This document shows, one piece after another, positions 38,601 to 48,307 of a stretch of DNA of 64,000 bases. The notes beneath the pieces are model-generated. The model did not search any database. It was given only the letters and a program-made list of their open reading frames with translations, and was not told where the DNA came from. This stretch comes from Sergeia podlipaevii (taxonomy: Eukaryota > Euglenozoa > Kinetoplastea > Trypanosomatida > Trypanosomatidae), in NCBI GenBank assembly GCA_030849805.1, contig JASANZ010002260.1:59880-123879 (forward strand). The letters run 5' to 3'. Each line of letters opens with the position of its first letter. Position 1 is the first letter of the stretch. The translations under genes were made by a program, and so were the position numbers.

Positions 38601-41600
38601 GGGCATCCTCTGGCCTCAACAAGCCATGAAACACTTCGCTAATAATATGTCGTTGCACCTCCACATCGAGTGCGGAGAGAACGTCATCAAAAATAAAAAC
38701 ATCCGTCTCATCGCGCCGCAGCACCGCTCGCGCAATCGCCACACGAGCCCTCTGCCCACCAGAAATCTTCCCGCCTGCCTCACCCACCACTGTACGGTCA
38801 CCCAGCGGCAGCGCCTTGATGTCATCGGTGAGCGCACAGGCTCGTAGCACCTCATCATACCACGCTTGCTCCTCTTCAGCGTCCACATGCCTTTCCCCTT
38901 CTACAGTGCCACTAAGATGCTGCGGTTGAATGGGAGAAGGATCGTACGTGTGAGGCGGAGTGTCTGGGATCATTCGAATGTTCTCGCGTAGTGTGCGGTT
39001 GCGGAGCCACGGCGACTCAGCACAGTAAGCGATAGAGCCACCCACGCGAAACCCGCCAGAGGCCCCACGCAGTGCCGCACTACCGGAGGCAGAGGAGTAG
39101 CCAGATGCACTTAAATGGGCAGGCGAACCAGAGTCTGAGGCTGATAACCACGCGGCATGTGAAGAAATTGGCCACAGCTCTCCAAGCATAGAGAGTAAGA
39201 GTGCACTCTTGCCGCTTCCGGTGGAACCTTGAATCACAACAAACTCACCGGGTTTGATGTGAAGCGATACGTTTTGAAGAATGGTGTTGTATGTAGGCAT
39301 GGTGCTCGAGCTGCCAAGCCACTGGATGCCCAAGCCCTCGCGTGCCGTAGAACCAGGGACTGCAGGAGAAGAGACGGAGGTCCTATTGGCAAGAGGGGAA
39401 GACGCATTCACAAGCCGAGGTGGTCCCCAGCAGAAACTATACCCATCACAGCGCACCGTTCCTGGCTCAATAGGCTCCGCACTCGCCTTCTCCTCTTCCT
39501 CGTCACCTGGTTCTGGTTTTGGCTTGCAGTACGACAGGTACTTCTCTATCCGCTTCATCGAGTTATATCCGCGGGACACATTAGAAAAGAGATGCGGGAA
39601 TGTCCATACAGGGAAACGCATCACATTAAGAGCGGCCATGGTGGGGATGAGCACCGCCGCATCCATCTTTCCGCCACTCAGCAAGTAAGACCCAAAGCAC
39701 ACCAGGGAAATTAGCAGCGTTGTGATCTCCGTCTGTGCTGCTGCGAGGCCCTCTGCGTAGATAATTCTCTCCGTCCCTTCACTCTCCATCGCGCGAGCAA
39801 CCGCAGTGCGCAACATGACACTTTTCTCCAGCGCCATAGCCTTGACTGTGCGTATGAAGGTGAAGGCAGTGGTGAGGTCGCTGAGGCGTGCACCGTTATT
39901 CTTGGCCTGTTGCTGTGCGACCCGCACACGTGCCGCACTGGAACGGTTCACAGGCACCAACATCACCAGCACAAGAAAAGTGGTAAGAGTGGAGAACCAG
40001 CCGACGTAGGTGTACATGTTGATAAGAGAGGAAAAAATCACGAGTGGGTGGCCCCAGACATTATGAAGAAATATCAAACAGTCTCCACAGTTGGTGGCAT
40101 CTACAGTAAGAAGAGAGACTGCCTCACCATCGCGTGAAACGCCATCATCGCCTGCGGCGCCCTTCTTACCCTCATTAGTGGACCTCCTCCCAGTAGACCC
40201 CTTCGCTTTGTCTTGGACAAGAGTTGCTGGGGCAAACTCTGAAGCCGACTTGCCGTTGCAGCTTCCAACAGGGCTACCTGCCTCAGGCACGGAACTCCTG
40301 TGAGTAGCGCCTGTCGGGGAACTGCTCCCGTACGCCAAAGGCGTCACTAGTGTTTGATGAAGCAAGAGCGTCTTGAGAGCAGAGGTGGCCTTTGCGCTTG
40401 CGGCATACAGATGGGAAAGATATCTCTGAAAGAGCAGCACCTGCAGCAGCACCACACCAATGAGCATCCCACAGATGTAGAGGCCTTGCCCTAAGAAACT
40501 TCCCGGTTCACGGCTAAGCGTCATGCCTACTTCACGCAGATAGGTCACAAGAAGGCGCACAAGTTGCGGGGACATCACAGAAAGGGCATCCTGACCTATC
40601 TTGAGGGGGACGCAGATAAAGATAAACTCCCGTCCGCTAGGGTGCTGAAGAAACAAATGAAAGAGGCCTCGCGGACGAGGTTGCTCTTGCTGAATGGACT
40701 CTGTGGAACGTTGTGCTGGCGAGGGTGAACACGGAGGCGCTTTATCCACACCTTTGGCTTTCCCCTTCGTCTCTGCTTCTCTCTTCACCGTTGAGGATGC
40801 TGACATGAAAAAGCCCCCTGTCTTCGTCTCCGCTACTGCCTTACTTTCGTGTTGAGGAGGCAGAAAGAAGAGATCAAATGCCTTCACCAGCACCTTCCGC
40901 ACCGGCTGCGTCACCCACCAGAAAAACACCTCCAGTGGGCCTCGCTTTGTGAGTGGGTGCATCAAGCCCGACTCAGCAACGGACTTGCATCGGCTCTGCC
41001 ACAGCGACCACGCGGGATCGTCGATGGCCTCCCTCGTGTGTAAAGCCTTTGGTAAGGGTGGAAGTCGCGAGACCACCTCATCCTGAGCCTTCCACAACTG
41101 TTGTCCGCCGTCCTTGAAAGCGTCCGCGGACGGGGAGTCAAAGAGGCCAAAGGGAGAGATGAGAGATACATTCAGAAGCGGGTTGAGCCAGCTGTACGTA
41201 ATGGTGGAGAGCCAGGACGCCTTGTCGGGGCTACGGAATACGTCCCCTGGCCTTTCCCACAGGTGCTGATGCTTCTCAGACGTCTGTGCCCCCTCCGTGT
41301 CCGATTCAGACGACGGTGACACCGACCCCGCCAATTGTGCGGGGGCTGCAGAAATAGAAACGGGGAGAAGTTTGGGACAGTAGTGAGGTAGCGGTGTGCG
41401 GCGCCGCGACACTCGCCAGCACGCCCCGCATAGCGGGCATTCTTCAAGACGGTCGGGAACTGAGAGCGGCCGCACGCCAACCAGCGCGTGAAACAGTCGT
41501 TGAGAAGTGAGCACGACCGTGAGAGCAAGCAGACCCTCCATAATGTACATGGATGAAAGGCTGGAGGTGACACGCTCCATGAATGGAGCTGGAAGACCAG

Positions 41601-42435
41601 AAGCGGCGTAGATGGCGCTGCCGCTTGTTGACAGCCACAGAGAGTGCTGTGGGTATTGCTTCTGCCACAACTGTTTCTGCTGCTGAAGCTTTTTATGGGC
41701 CCCACCGCCATACTTAGCTGTAGCAGCAGCAGTAGCAGCCACGTCTGTCGCTATCTGTGCTGATAACGCCTTCGCCCTCTGGAAAAGCCAGACCAGCTCC
41801 ACAGATGCAAGCGCCAGACGAATGCAGGCGTCATATCCGCATGAGTAGCGCAGAATTACATAGAGCCTATAGCGAAAGACAGTCATCCTTCGACCGTTTA
41901 TCACAGGCACACCCGACTTCTTACGACGGATCCACTTGACAATAGCAGTTGTGAAATGCACAGATACGCGCGCCATCTTCAAAATGATAGAAAGGAGAAG
42001 AAACGTACCGCCAAAGGCAAAGAATGCGTATGAAGGGTTCGTCCATATCCGCCGCGCGGCTGCCGTGTAATTACGGCTCTGGAGCGTACTCTCCCACAGC
42101 TGAAGTGCATCTGCTGACAGTAGCCTCAAGAAGACATCGTGTGAGGTGTCTTTCAAGTAGCCCACCACACTGCCAGCAGTGAAGTTGTCTTTGTTGTTAG
42201 GAGATAGAGACGCCTTTGAATTGTAATTAAAGGGTGTACCAAGTCTGTCACCTAGTCTGTCACCTAGTGCAAACACAGATATCGCGGTGGCCACAAAGGC
42301 ATCAAGGAAGCAGAGCTGAAGTGCCACAAACGCAAGCTCAGGAATACGCCCCACCACCGACCACAGAAGCGCTAAGGTGGTCTGCCAAAGGCTTCTCTCC
42401 TTGTGCGATGCCTTTGTTGCCGTTACTTTCGTCAT
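35659..42435 (-). CDS. ABC transporter, ABCC (MRP) type, full-length with long N-terminal extension
   Basis: Multi-pass membrane pump of 2258 residues; ABCC members export conjugates and drugs or sit on vesicles. An extra N-terminal membrane domain (about residues 1-330) precedes two transmembrane domains. NBD1 has Walker A GSTGSGKSAL near residue 1070, ISGGQ near 1227, Walker B VFIFDD near 1250 and the H-loop ATHV. NBD2 has Walker A GRTGNGKSS near 1932, LSAGQ near 2145, Walker B VVLLDE near 2165 and the H-loop IAHR. NBD1 has Asp where the catalytic Glu should be, while NBD2 has Glu, as is usual in ABCC. Odd features are a CPLCGAC motif with a later Cys in the N-terminal linker, long Ser/Gly inserts in both NBDs, and an in-frame 12-bp duplication. 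The substrate is unknown; in Leishmania, ABCC relatives include metal-thiol and pentamidine pumps. Confidence 0.92.
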   Translation of the reverse strand: MTKVTATKASHKERSLWQTTLALLWSVVGRIPELAFVALQLCFLDAFVATAISVFALGDRLGDRLGTPFNYNSKASLSPNNKDNFTAGSVVGYLKDTSHDVFLRLLSADALQLWESTLQSRNYTAAARRIWTNPSYAFFAFGGTFLLLSIILKMARVSVHFTTAIVKWIRRKKSGVPVINGRRMTVFRYRLYVILRYSCGYDACIRLALASVELVWLFQRAKALSAQIATDVAATAAATAKYGGGAHKKLQQQKQLWQKQYPQHSLWLSTSGSAIYAASGLPAPFMERVTSSLSSMYIMEGLLALTVVLTSQRLFHALVGVRPLSVPDRLEECPLCGACWRVSRRRTPLPHYCPKLLPVSISAAPAQLAGSVSPSSESDTEGAQTSEKHQHLWERPGDVFRSPDKASWLSTITYSWLNPLLNVSLISPFGLFDSPSADAFKDGGQQLWKAQDEVVSRLPPLPKALHTREAIDDPAWSLWQSRCKSVAESGLMHPLTKRGPLEVFFWWVTQPVRKVLVKAFDLFFLPPQHESKAVAETKTGGFFMSASSTVKREAETKGKAKGVDKAPPCSPSPAQRSTESIQQEQPRPRGLFHLFLQHPSGREFIFICVPLKIGQDALSVMSPQLVRLLVTYLREVGMTLSREPGSFLGQGLYICGMLIGVVLLQVLLFQRYLSHLYAASAKATSALKTLLLHQTLVTPLAYGSSSPTGATHRSSVPEAGSPVGSCNGKSASEFAPATLVQDKAKGSTGRRSTNEGKKGAAGDDGVSRDGEAVSLLTVDATNCGDCLIFLHNVWGHPLVIFSSLINMYTYVGWFSTLTTFLVLVMLVPVNRSSAARVRVAQQQAKNNGARLSDLTTAFTFIRTVKAMALEKSVMLRTAVARAMESEGTERIIYAEGLAAAQTEITTLLISLVCFGSYLLSGGKMDAAVLIPTMAALNVMRFPVWTFPHLFSNVSRGYNSMKRIEKYLSYCKPKPEPGDEEEEKASAEPIEPGTVRCDGYSFCWGPPRLVNASSPLANRTSVSSPAVPGSTAREGLGIQWLGSSSTMPTYNTILQNVSLHIKPGEFVVIQGSTGSGKSALLLSMLGELWPISSHAAWLSASDSGSPAHLSASGYSSASGSAALRGASGGFRVGGSIAYCAESPWLRNRTLRENIRMIPDTPPHTYDPSPIQPQHLSGTVEGERHVDAEEEQAWYDEVLRACALTDDIKALPLGDRTVVGEAGGKISGGQRARVAIARAVLRRDETDVFIFDDVLSALDVEVQRHIISEVFHGLLRPEDARNDDDNGDEVRNDKGDDDVNEERAVLLSDRTRNCKREKERKKKKTVIFATHVGIDLLMPDRVLQILPDGTVEEVQECTPTSAHDVRAKKASWKATSASSRDAKVQRLALAQKNDELSVKRAHEEEAAVAVEFPRVHGDDSASESEVDKDSATSKNKEAAGLGLSAMEEEEIRRKLLVGVGHKKHFTLFPSRQDLYTLFIEFAGWRKVLVVLLTSILMEALRIFMDNWMGIWLSFQREVYDDSTLSGSTLHHLRRLYNVAKSYLAKEQPPPPPPSKYAVALKYLYSLNNATSQFLVLYAAIGITAALFSFLRTRKFYGMYQKIADTLQLSVVGTLFRAPVSYFDRVPLSGLLNILGRDQEVVDRLLGESIQLIFISALQLLAVNCFNAARYAGFVVVVPFSILLFYHLTLRFLVLTKQVRSLEGKLHSRSVDVLKEAVKGAVTVRAYGPFLLEVIQQEMDNALDAVHVAANVGLAADRWVALRLELVSLVITATLAILAVCNACLSDRSGTLIKTRGGVRVDSDAVTASAAFAGLSIISSMSAARALSMLCRRMGMFQNQYVSCEQLLTVLRDVPQEVDADPTKLLPPVSSASGNNIEDVERPVLKPLALEPPTLSLPLLEVRHLSGKYQPHLPWVLRDVTFSLRSGECIGLIGRTGNGKSSIFNALLRLMDVLCGEILVQSRPVCSGGGDDDGADDRASASPVQLSNALGLSAREMRRGYFELVSQEPLLLQGTCKSNLLLGLTDEEAAEFDDAMLWSVLQKVSLDELLLSPWSPTGTAASPQFTSSAFPGSCTQSKVASSEAEHSGAPTLSATPSAGGPTAAVETTTTSTLYSDNPLSPGASGESSINVAEEILNHYVQAGGANLSAGQRQLLCLARSLLRRPKVVLLDEVSSKVDARTDALIQKVIKEEMLQRRSPLSPHDRNRKEVSSPPCGVLLIAHRLETILALCDRVLVIEKGKCVASLTKEQVGSLQDLQSYL
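42242..42265. repeat. In-frame 12-bp tandem duplication in the ABC transporter
   Basis: AGTCTGTCACCT occurs twice in tandem, producing GDRLGDRLG near residue 60 of the encoded protein. Confidence 0.9.
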
Positions 42436-43969
42436 TCGTGTTTTCTTTTGTCTTTGGTGTGTGTGTGTGTTTGGGGGGGGGGGTGATTGCCTTTTCCTTT
42501 TGATAACTACGTACGCAGTTGCTTTTTCTATAAGAAAAACTTTTTAAAAAAAAATCTTTTATCTTCGTTTCCGCCTTAGTTCACCGCGTAGAGGAAAAAA
42601 TTCGACCAATAGCGATACTGGTAGCTATTGCCGGTAAACTAAGCAGCAGTACTGTTCTCCAAACTTACCAAGTTCGTATTAAACACACCCTTCGAGCTCC
42701 TAAAAGTATCAATCTCGTTACGCACGCACACACAGAAGAAAAAAAAGTTTGCAAAAAAAAAAAAAAAAGTGAAAAAAAGGGGGGATGTACGTGCTGGAAC
42801 TTCCACACACTGAATAGGGAAGTAGCAAGATGTACTTTTACAGTCCACAAATACGATAAGCAGCTAACAAGATAAAAGAAAAGAGGTGGATTCGCAAATC
42901 TACAACGGTATGTACGGGGGATACTTAAAATACAATAGATAACAATCGAAACAAAGAAAAATAACACCAACAATTATACACGTTTATATAAAGAATAACT
43001 CAGTGTCTTAGCGCAGGTCTAGAGGGTGTGAAGTTAAAGATCCAGCACCTGCACGGTAAAAGAAAAAAAAAGAGGAAAGAATTTTTAAATGATTGCTGGA
43101 TGATAGGTAATGTTGCCTAGTTTCTTTTGAGAAAAAAAAAAACTTCAGCTCCTTCCGAAATGGAAGGAGAGAGAAATTGACTGACTTAAGGGGAAAGAGA
43201 CAGAGACTAATGCCCTTTCTTCTTCCAGCTCTCGTCCTCTTAACGTCAAGTGGAGAGAACGAAAAACAAAAATAAATAAAAAACTACAATACGAGTAGTA
43301 GTCGCAATAAACTATTTAGACTGCAGATAATTCGATATATCGTTGTGAGAAAATGCGGTTCGTTATCATAATAAAAAGAAAAAGGAGAAGAGAAATGAAC
43401 AATGGGGATAATAGTGAGAAGCCACGCACAAGAGATAAAAACGCATTTTGAAGATGCTATATGTGTTGCAGATGAACCAAAACGTATTGCTCTGCAAAGA
43501 AGAAAGCAAGTTCTTCGTGTTGCTACTTTTTAGTTATCGCAGGCTATCAAAGAAAGCAAAAAAAAATGCCCATAATTATTCAAGAAAGAAAAAGTATTCG
43601 CATATAAAGACGTTGCGCATGTGCTGAAAAAAAAAGTCTGCATTGAAAAGGAAGAAAGCACCTCATAACTTAGAGAGAAACAACACAGTGCTGCAATGGT
43701 TTTATGTTTTCACTCGCGATACACTAAAAAAAAAAAATGAAGAAGAAAGAATTGCCACTGAGCGTTCGAGCAGAGCCACTAAAGCAATAATACCACCTTT
43801 ACCTTCACAATATATAGAAAAAATTGCACCTACTCCTTCGCATATTAAGCAGAGAAGTGTCACTCCCTTCTTTTCTCATTTTAACGATTATTATTTTTTT
43901 AAGCAACCGAAATAAAAGGGGAATAATATATATAAAGAGATAAGACAAAAGTGCCTTATATCTTCACTA
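42436..43969. other. Long intergenic spacer (1.5 kb)
   Basis: It starts with a GT run and G11 (42473-42483) next to the ABC start codon, then AT-rich sequence with A-runs (42756-42771, 43131-43142) and a purine-rich block near 43370-43400. Short ORFs here are low complexity. It is mainly the ABC transporter's 5' region and the 3' UTR of the 1169-residue protein. No RNA gene was recognised. Confidence 0.6.
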
Positions 43970-46900
43970 CTACAGTGCCCACCACCGCCAACGCACCTCG
44001 GCCTGTTCTCCTGTAAAGAGAGGAAACTGAATCTGAATCAGCAAAAGCAAGCTCTTCTTTTCTTCCACTGCGCCATTTCTTGGCTCATCCAGCTCCGCGT
44101 GCCACTTCGGACAAGCGAGCTCATCGAATGACGAAAAAGACTCCAGACCCGGCACGATAAAAAGGCGAAAGATTTTGTTGACGCACACCAATGGTACGTT
44201 CCGCTTCTCGTCGTAGTACAGCTGAATGCGCATGCCACGACGATCAGGCTCACCTCCTCCTTCTGGCGCAGCTCCCTTTTCCTTCTGTGCCTGCGTATCC
44301 TCCTGCACTGCTGCCTCTGGTTTCCCAGCATCACCACTTGGCATAGTAGGTGAGGAAAGGGGATTGATCACTGGCATGAGGTACACGGAGCCATCCACGT
44401 CAGGCCTAAAGAGGTTCACCCCGACAGAAAGAACAGGTCTCGATGTAGCAGGAGCGGTGTCTCCAGAATCAACTGGTTTCGTGGTCTGCGACAGTCCCTT
44501 CGCTTTTTCCTTTGCCTCTCTCTGAGCAGCGACCTCAGCCCTCTTGATTCGTTGCTTTTCTTCGCGCCTTATCTTGGCATGCACGCGCTCTCTAATAAGC
44601 GCAACGAGAGCATTAAACTCCGGCATTCGTGGCTCTCCCACGAGAAGAGGCATTGACCTCTCTCGCCTCTTGCGTCTGCGGTGTAGATCATCCTTCTTGT
44701 GGCGGAGGTTGTGATGGTGTTGCTGGTGCTCGGTGTGTCCCTGAGAGGTATCCAAGGAGGGCTGAGCCAATGCCCTAAGAGGAAGAGCAGAAGAGCTAGT
44801 GACACGGCGATCAGCTTTGGCAGCAGCAGCGGCGGCAGCGTCTTCTTGGCGAATCATTGCCTTTGCCGCCTTATGCACTTCCGCGCTGACGCGCTTGGGT
44901 GTTCCGGCCTTGATTTCCTCTGGAGCTCCTTTCTTCACATCAGCGCTTGTCTCCGAAATAGTCTTGCGGGGCTTTTCAGCAATCTGTCCCTCCCCTTTGT
45001 TGGCCTTGCGTGCACTTTCCTCCCCAATCTCACTGCGGGTGCTGCTGCTGCTGCTGCTGCTGCGTGAGACACAGTTCCAGTCATCTGTGCAAGGCTTGCG
45101 TCGAGCATTGTGAGAACCACGATAAATCTTGAGCACCTTGGAATGCACAATGGGGCTTCCTGGAGTAGAGTGCACCCCACTCGGCATTCGCCACATTAAG
45201 GAGCATGACGGGTTACTCCCTACCGTCATGTTGAGGCGCGGTCTCTCCCCACATGCGTCCCCGTCTTCGCTCATGTCAGACAGCTGCCTGAGTGGCAGGG
45301 TGGTTGACTCCTCACCAGTCACGTCCAGAAGAAGCGCCATATCACTCTCTAAAGTAGCAGCACTCTCGTCGCCGGCATCGTCTTCTTCATCATCCTCTTC
45401 CCATACGGACTCTAGTGCCAGCGCCAGTCTCTCCGTCCCTACTTGCTCGCACAGAAGTTGATACGGAAAGCCCATAAAAGACTGCTGAGACGCAAGCACA
45501 ACCAAGCGCACTGCCTCGAAGATCTTGGTACTCCGCTCAATAGGATCTGTCGGGTAGGTTGGGCAGTTGCGAAACGCTACTGGGTCAAGTCCTGCGGCCG
45601 AAAGGACGGAGTCTCCGACAAACGTTGGCAGCGTGTCGCGAGCCTGCTGCACCACTGCCTCACGCAGCGCAAGGGCACCTGAAGCAAGCAAGGACTGAAA
45701 GAACCCTTTACCTTTGTTTTCTTCCTCCTTCTTGCGGTGCTCCTCCTCCTTACGCTTCGCTGCAGCTGCCTGGCCTCTGCTGTAGCAGTAGTCCAGGTAG
45801 CTGTGGATGGCGGCAAGAGCGTCCTCAGCGTTGAAGTACGGCGTGCCTTCAATGAAGAGAACCTCGCGGTTAATATCGCGTGTGAATTGCTCCCACACAA
45901 AAGGCCACTCCTTACGCACCGAGTTCTGCTCTTGAAATCTAGAAGAAGATCCAGATGCGCGGCCTAGACGGCTATTCATGTTTGTGCTCCCGCTGCTGCG
46001 GCGCTCGTCCCGCTGCTTCTGCCTGCTCATCGCGCGGGCCACGTCAGCGGGGATGGGGTCATGGCTGTTGTCAATATCAGGGGCGTAGAGATACTTGAAC
46101 ACCACCGGCACACGCGACCGCTGGAAAGCCTTCTCTTGCAAATAGGCGTGAAAGCGCAACTCTTGAAGGCGCGCCTTCTGCTTCAGCTCCTGAGCCCGCC
46201 TCTCCTGCGCCTCTGGGGAGTTCGCCGCTGATGGAGAATCAGTGACAGAGGCAGACGGGGAAGGCTGCATAGGAGCACTTGCACTGGGACCAAGAGCGCC
46301 AGCCTCTAAGAGTTGGGCTTCATCCCTGGAACGCATAAGAAACATAGCAGAGGCTGGTAGAGCTGCTGCAGCCTCGCGAGTCGCGGCAGCGCCAGGGGCA
46401 AACAGGTCATCATCCTCGTCGTCCTCCTCAACAGGTTCAGCGCTGACGCACGGCACTCCGCCGTGAGTGCTATAAGTGCGTATATATTTCACCTTCTTGC
46501 GTAAGAGAGCCTGCTGCTTTGCATGGTGCTCACGGAATGCTGCCAGCTCCGACTCCTCACGCTGCACGTACCCCGCAAACCCTGAAAGAGCGTCGCTGAA
46601 GACAGCCTCTCGATCTGCCACTAGTGAAACTGTATAGCTATGGCAGTGAAGGAACTCATGTAGGGTGGCTGGCAGTTCGCCCTCCATCTGAGGTGCTTTT
46701 GAGGCTCCCGATGGCGTCGCGGTACTAGGAGCCTTCGTAGCGGAAGACAAGGAAGCAGCACCTTGACTCATTGCATCAATGTCTGTTGTTGAAGAAGACG
46801 AGTGCCTGCGCCCACCCATGTTTGGTTGGCCTAGAGTCCCCTTCTTCGCACCAGGAGTACTTGCTTTCCCATTTAGGTTCCGGTTTTCCCGCTTGCGCCG

Positions 46901-47479
46901 CGTCTGCATTTCACGAAGCTGAGCAATTGCCTCTTCCGTGGACTTGACCGCCTTAAGAATGTACTCGATAGTGTCGGAAGCATCGCTGTCCAAGTCAGCA
47001 TCGTCCATAGGTGCAGTGTCCTTTGCTGTCGGCACGGAAGACTGTGGGGAAGGATTGGGGGCAGATTTTGGAGATAGCTTCTTGCCGCCAGATGGAGACG
47101 GTAGGGGCTGCTTTGAGACCAACTTCTTCGTCCCTCGAGGAACCGGCGGTGCTGCCTTCTTTTGAGGAGTGGGCACTGGTGCCTTTCCGCTGTTGGGGCT
47201 ATGCTTTTCATGCTCCTTCGATGCCGGGAGAGCAACCGCTGCTGCTGCACTCTTTTGCTGATTGTCACTTTCAACATCCTTTTCTTGATTTTTTTTTGCA
47301 TCAGAATTCCTCACATGTTCCTTCCCGCCTGCCTGTTGCATGAGAGAGTCACCACCACCACCAGAAAGCATGGCCACCCCCACTGCAGAGGCGTCACCGC
47401 TTCGCTTCCCCCCTTGGTGAGAAATGGGGTCGTGACCAGAATAGGAAAATACCGCAGTTGTGTCGTTAGACTGAGACAT
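43970..47479 (-). CDS. Large, mostly disordered protein of unknown function
   Basis: The 1169-residue protein is not recognised. Residues 1-260 are Lys/Pro/Ser-rich and disordered. A short helical block follows (ATLHEFLHCHSYTVSLV at about 272-288, then FAGYVQREESELAAFREHHAKQ). The central part, about 430-720, seems most structured: KARLQELRFHAYLQEKAFQ, EWPFVWEQFTRDINREVLFIEGTPYFN, a charged KRKEEEHRKKEEE helix and FMGFPYQLLCEQVGTERLALALESVWEE. Later regions have Ser runs, Ala runs and basic KKDDLHRRRKRRERS sequence, which could be a nuclear signal. The last 150 residues look folded again (RIQLYYDEKRNVPLVCVNKIF). No catalytic motif or membrane segment was seen. Confidence 0.8.
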   Translation of the reverse strand: MSQSNDTTAVFSYSGHDPISHQGGKRSGDASAVGVAMLSGGGGDSLMQQAGGKEHVRNSDAKKNQEKDVESDNQQKSAAAAVALPASKEHEKHSPNSGKAPVPTPQKKAAPPVPRGTKKLVSKQPLPSPSGGKKLSPKSAPNPSPQSSVPTAKDTAPMDDADLDSDASDTIEYILKAVKSTEEAIAQLREMQTRRKRENRNLNGKASTPGAKKGTLGQPNMGGRRHSSSSTTDIDAMSQGAASLSSATKAPSTATPSGASKAPQMEGELPATLHEFLHCHSYTVSLVADREAVFSDALSGFAGYVQREESELAAFREHHAKQQALLRKKVKYIRTYSTHGGVPCVSAEPVEEDDEDDDLFAPGAAATREAAAALPASAMFLMRSRDEAQLLEAGALGPSASAPMQPSPSASVTDSPSAANSPEAQERRAQELKQKARLQELRFHAYLQEKAFQRSRVPVVFKYLYAPDIDNSHDPIPADVARAMSRQKQRDERRSSGSTNMNSRLGRASGSSSRFQEQNSVRKEWPFVWEQFTRDINREVLFIEGTPYFNAEDALAAIHSYLDYCYSRGQAAAAKRKEEEHRKKEEENKGKGFFQSLLASGALALREAVVQQARDTLPTFVGDSVLSAAGLDPVAFRNCPTYPTDPIERSTKIFEAVRLVVLASQQSFMGFPYQLLCEQVGTERLALALESVWEEDDEEDDAGDESAATLESDMALLLDVTGEESTTLPLRQLSDMSEDGDACGERPRLNMTVGSNPSCSLMWRMPSGVHSTPGSPIVHSKVLKIYRGSHNARRKPCTDDWNCVSRSSSSSSSTRSEIGEESARKANKGEGQIAEKPRKTISETSADVKKGAPEEIKAGTPKRVSAEVHKAAKAMIRQEDAAAAAAAKADRRVTSSSALPLRALAQPSLDTSQGHTEHQQHHHNLRHKKDDLHRRRKRRERSMPLLVGEPRMPEFNALVALIRERVHAKIRREEKQRIKRAEVAAQREAKEKAKGLSQTTKPVDSGDTAPATSRPVLSVGVNLFRPDVDGSVYLMPVINPLSSPTMPSGDAGKPEAAVQEDTQAQKEKGAAPEGGGEPDRRGMRIQLYYDEKRNVPLVCVNKIFRLFIVPGLESFSSFDELACPKWHAELDEPRNGAVEEKKSLLLLIQIQFPLFTGEQAEVRWRWWAL

Positions 47480-48307
47480 GTCCTTCTTACCTACACCTTA
47501 AACAAAAGCAAACAAAAGTAACAAATACCGCACTTTCTTCTCTGTTAATAAATGTGTAAAAAGGGGTGGGAGAAAGCAAATCCCTTGCCAGAAAAATAAT
47601 CTGTGAGGCAAACTTATTTGATCTCACACGCACTAAAGCTGCGATAACAAAAAGAAAGAGCAATATATATGAAGCTCCACGATCAAACTGTCAGAATTTT
47701 TTTTTTACAACAAAAGAAGAAAAATAAAGTACTGCACAACTTCACTTTGATACTTCTGATAGAGGCAATATAAGAAAAAAAAAGAGGACAAGAGATGGAG
47801 CATGTAATATATTGAGCACAGAACACACAGATATGTGAGAGACCGTACGCCAAATAAACTGCCGGTGGAAAAGAGAGCCGCTTCTATGTTCCCCTCTTCT
47901 CCAACGTAGAAAACACAACTGTATGCAAAAAAAAAAAAAAAAATGAAAATGCACCTTTTTGTAACTTTTTTTTTCTCGTACATAACGCATTGCATGAATA
48001 AAGGAGAGAAAAAAAAAAGCATGTGCACGACATGAAACTCGTTACCAGTAGAAAAATATATAGTAACTGAGAAGAGAAGAACACAAGACACTCATAGTGC
48101 AGCAAAAACTTTGTTTTCTTTCTTTGTTGTTGGTGGTACTGTTCAGAGTGTAACTTGGGTTTTGTGTGTATGAATGGCTTCTGTTCATCTGGTTGCTACT
48201 TGTCTGAGTCCATGTATTCACTATATTTGAAATTGCTTCCGTCGCTACCACCTAAGATAAATAATAAATAATAAATAATCATTGCTGCCTCGCCTCTGTT
48301 CTAAAGT
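47480..48307. other. Intergenic spacer
   Basis: AT-rich with A17 at 47927-47943 and three tandem TAAATAA units near 48257-48279. Hydrophobic ORFs on the minus strand come from T-rich 3' UTR and are left out. Confidence 0.6.

Noticed and set aside
42473..42483. G11 run as a possible G-quadruplex or transcription boundary signal
   Set aside because: A single run next to a GT microsatellite; genes on both sides are co-directional, so there is no strand switch.
42606..42633. AATAGC / GCTATT short inverted repeat
   Set aside because: A six-base stem with a ten-base loop is expected by chance in a spacer this long.
47705..48091. A 128-codon hydrophobic minus-strand ORF
   Set aside because: Made of poly-Phe runs from T-rich UTR sequence, with overlapping alternatives in other frames.
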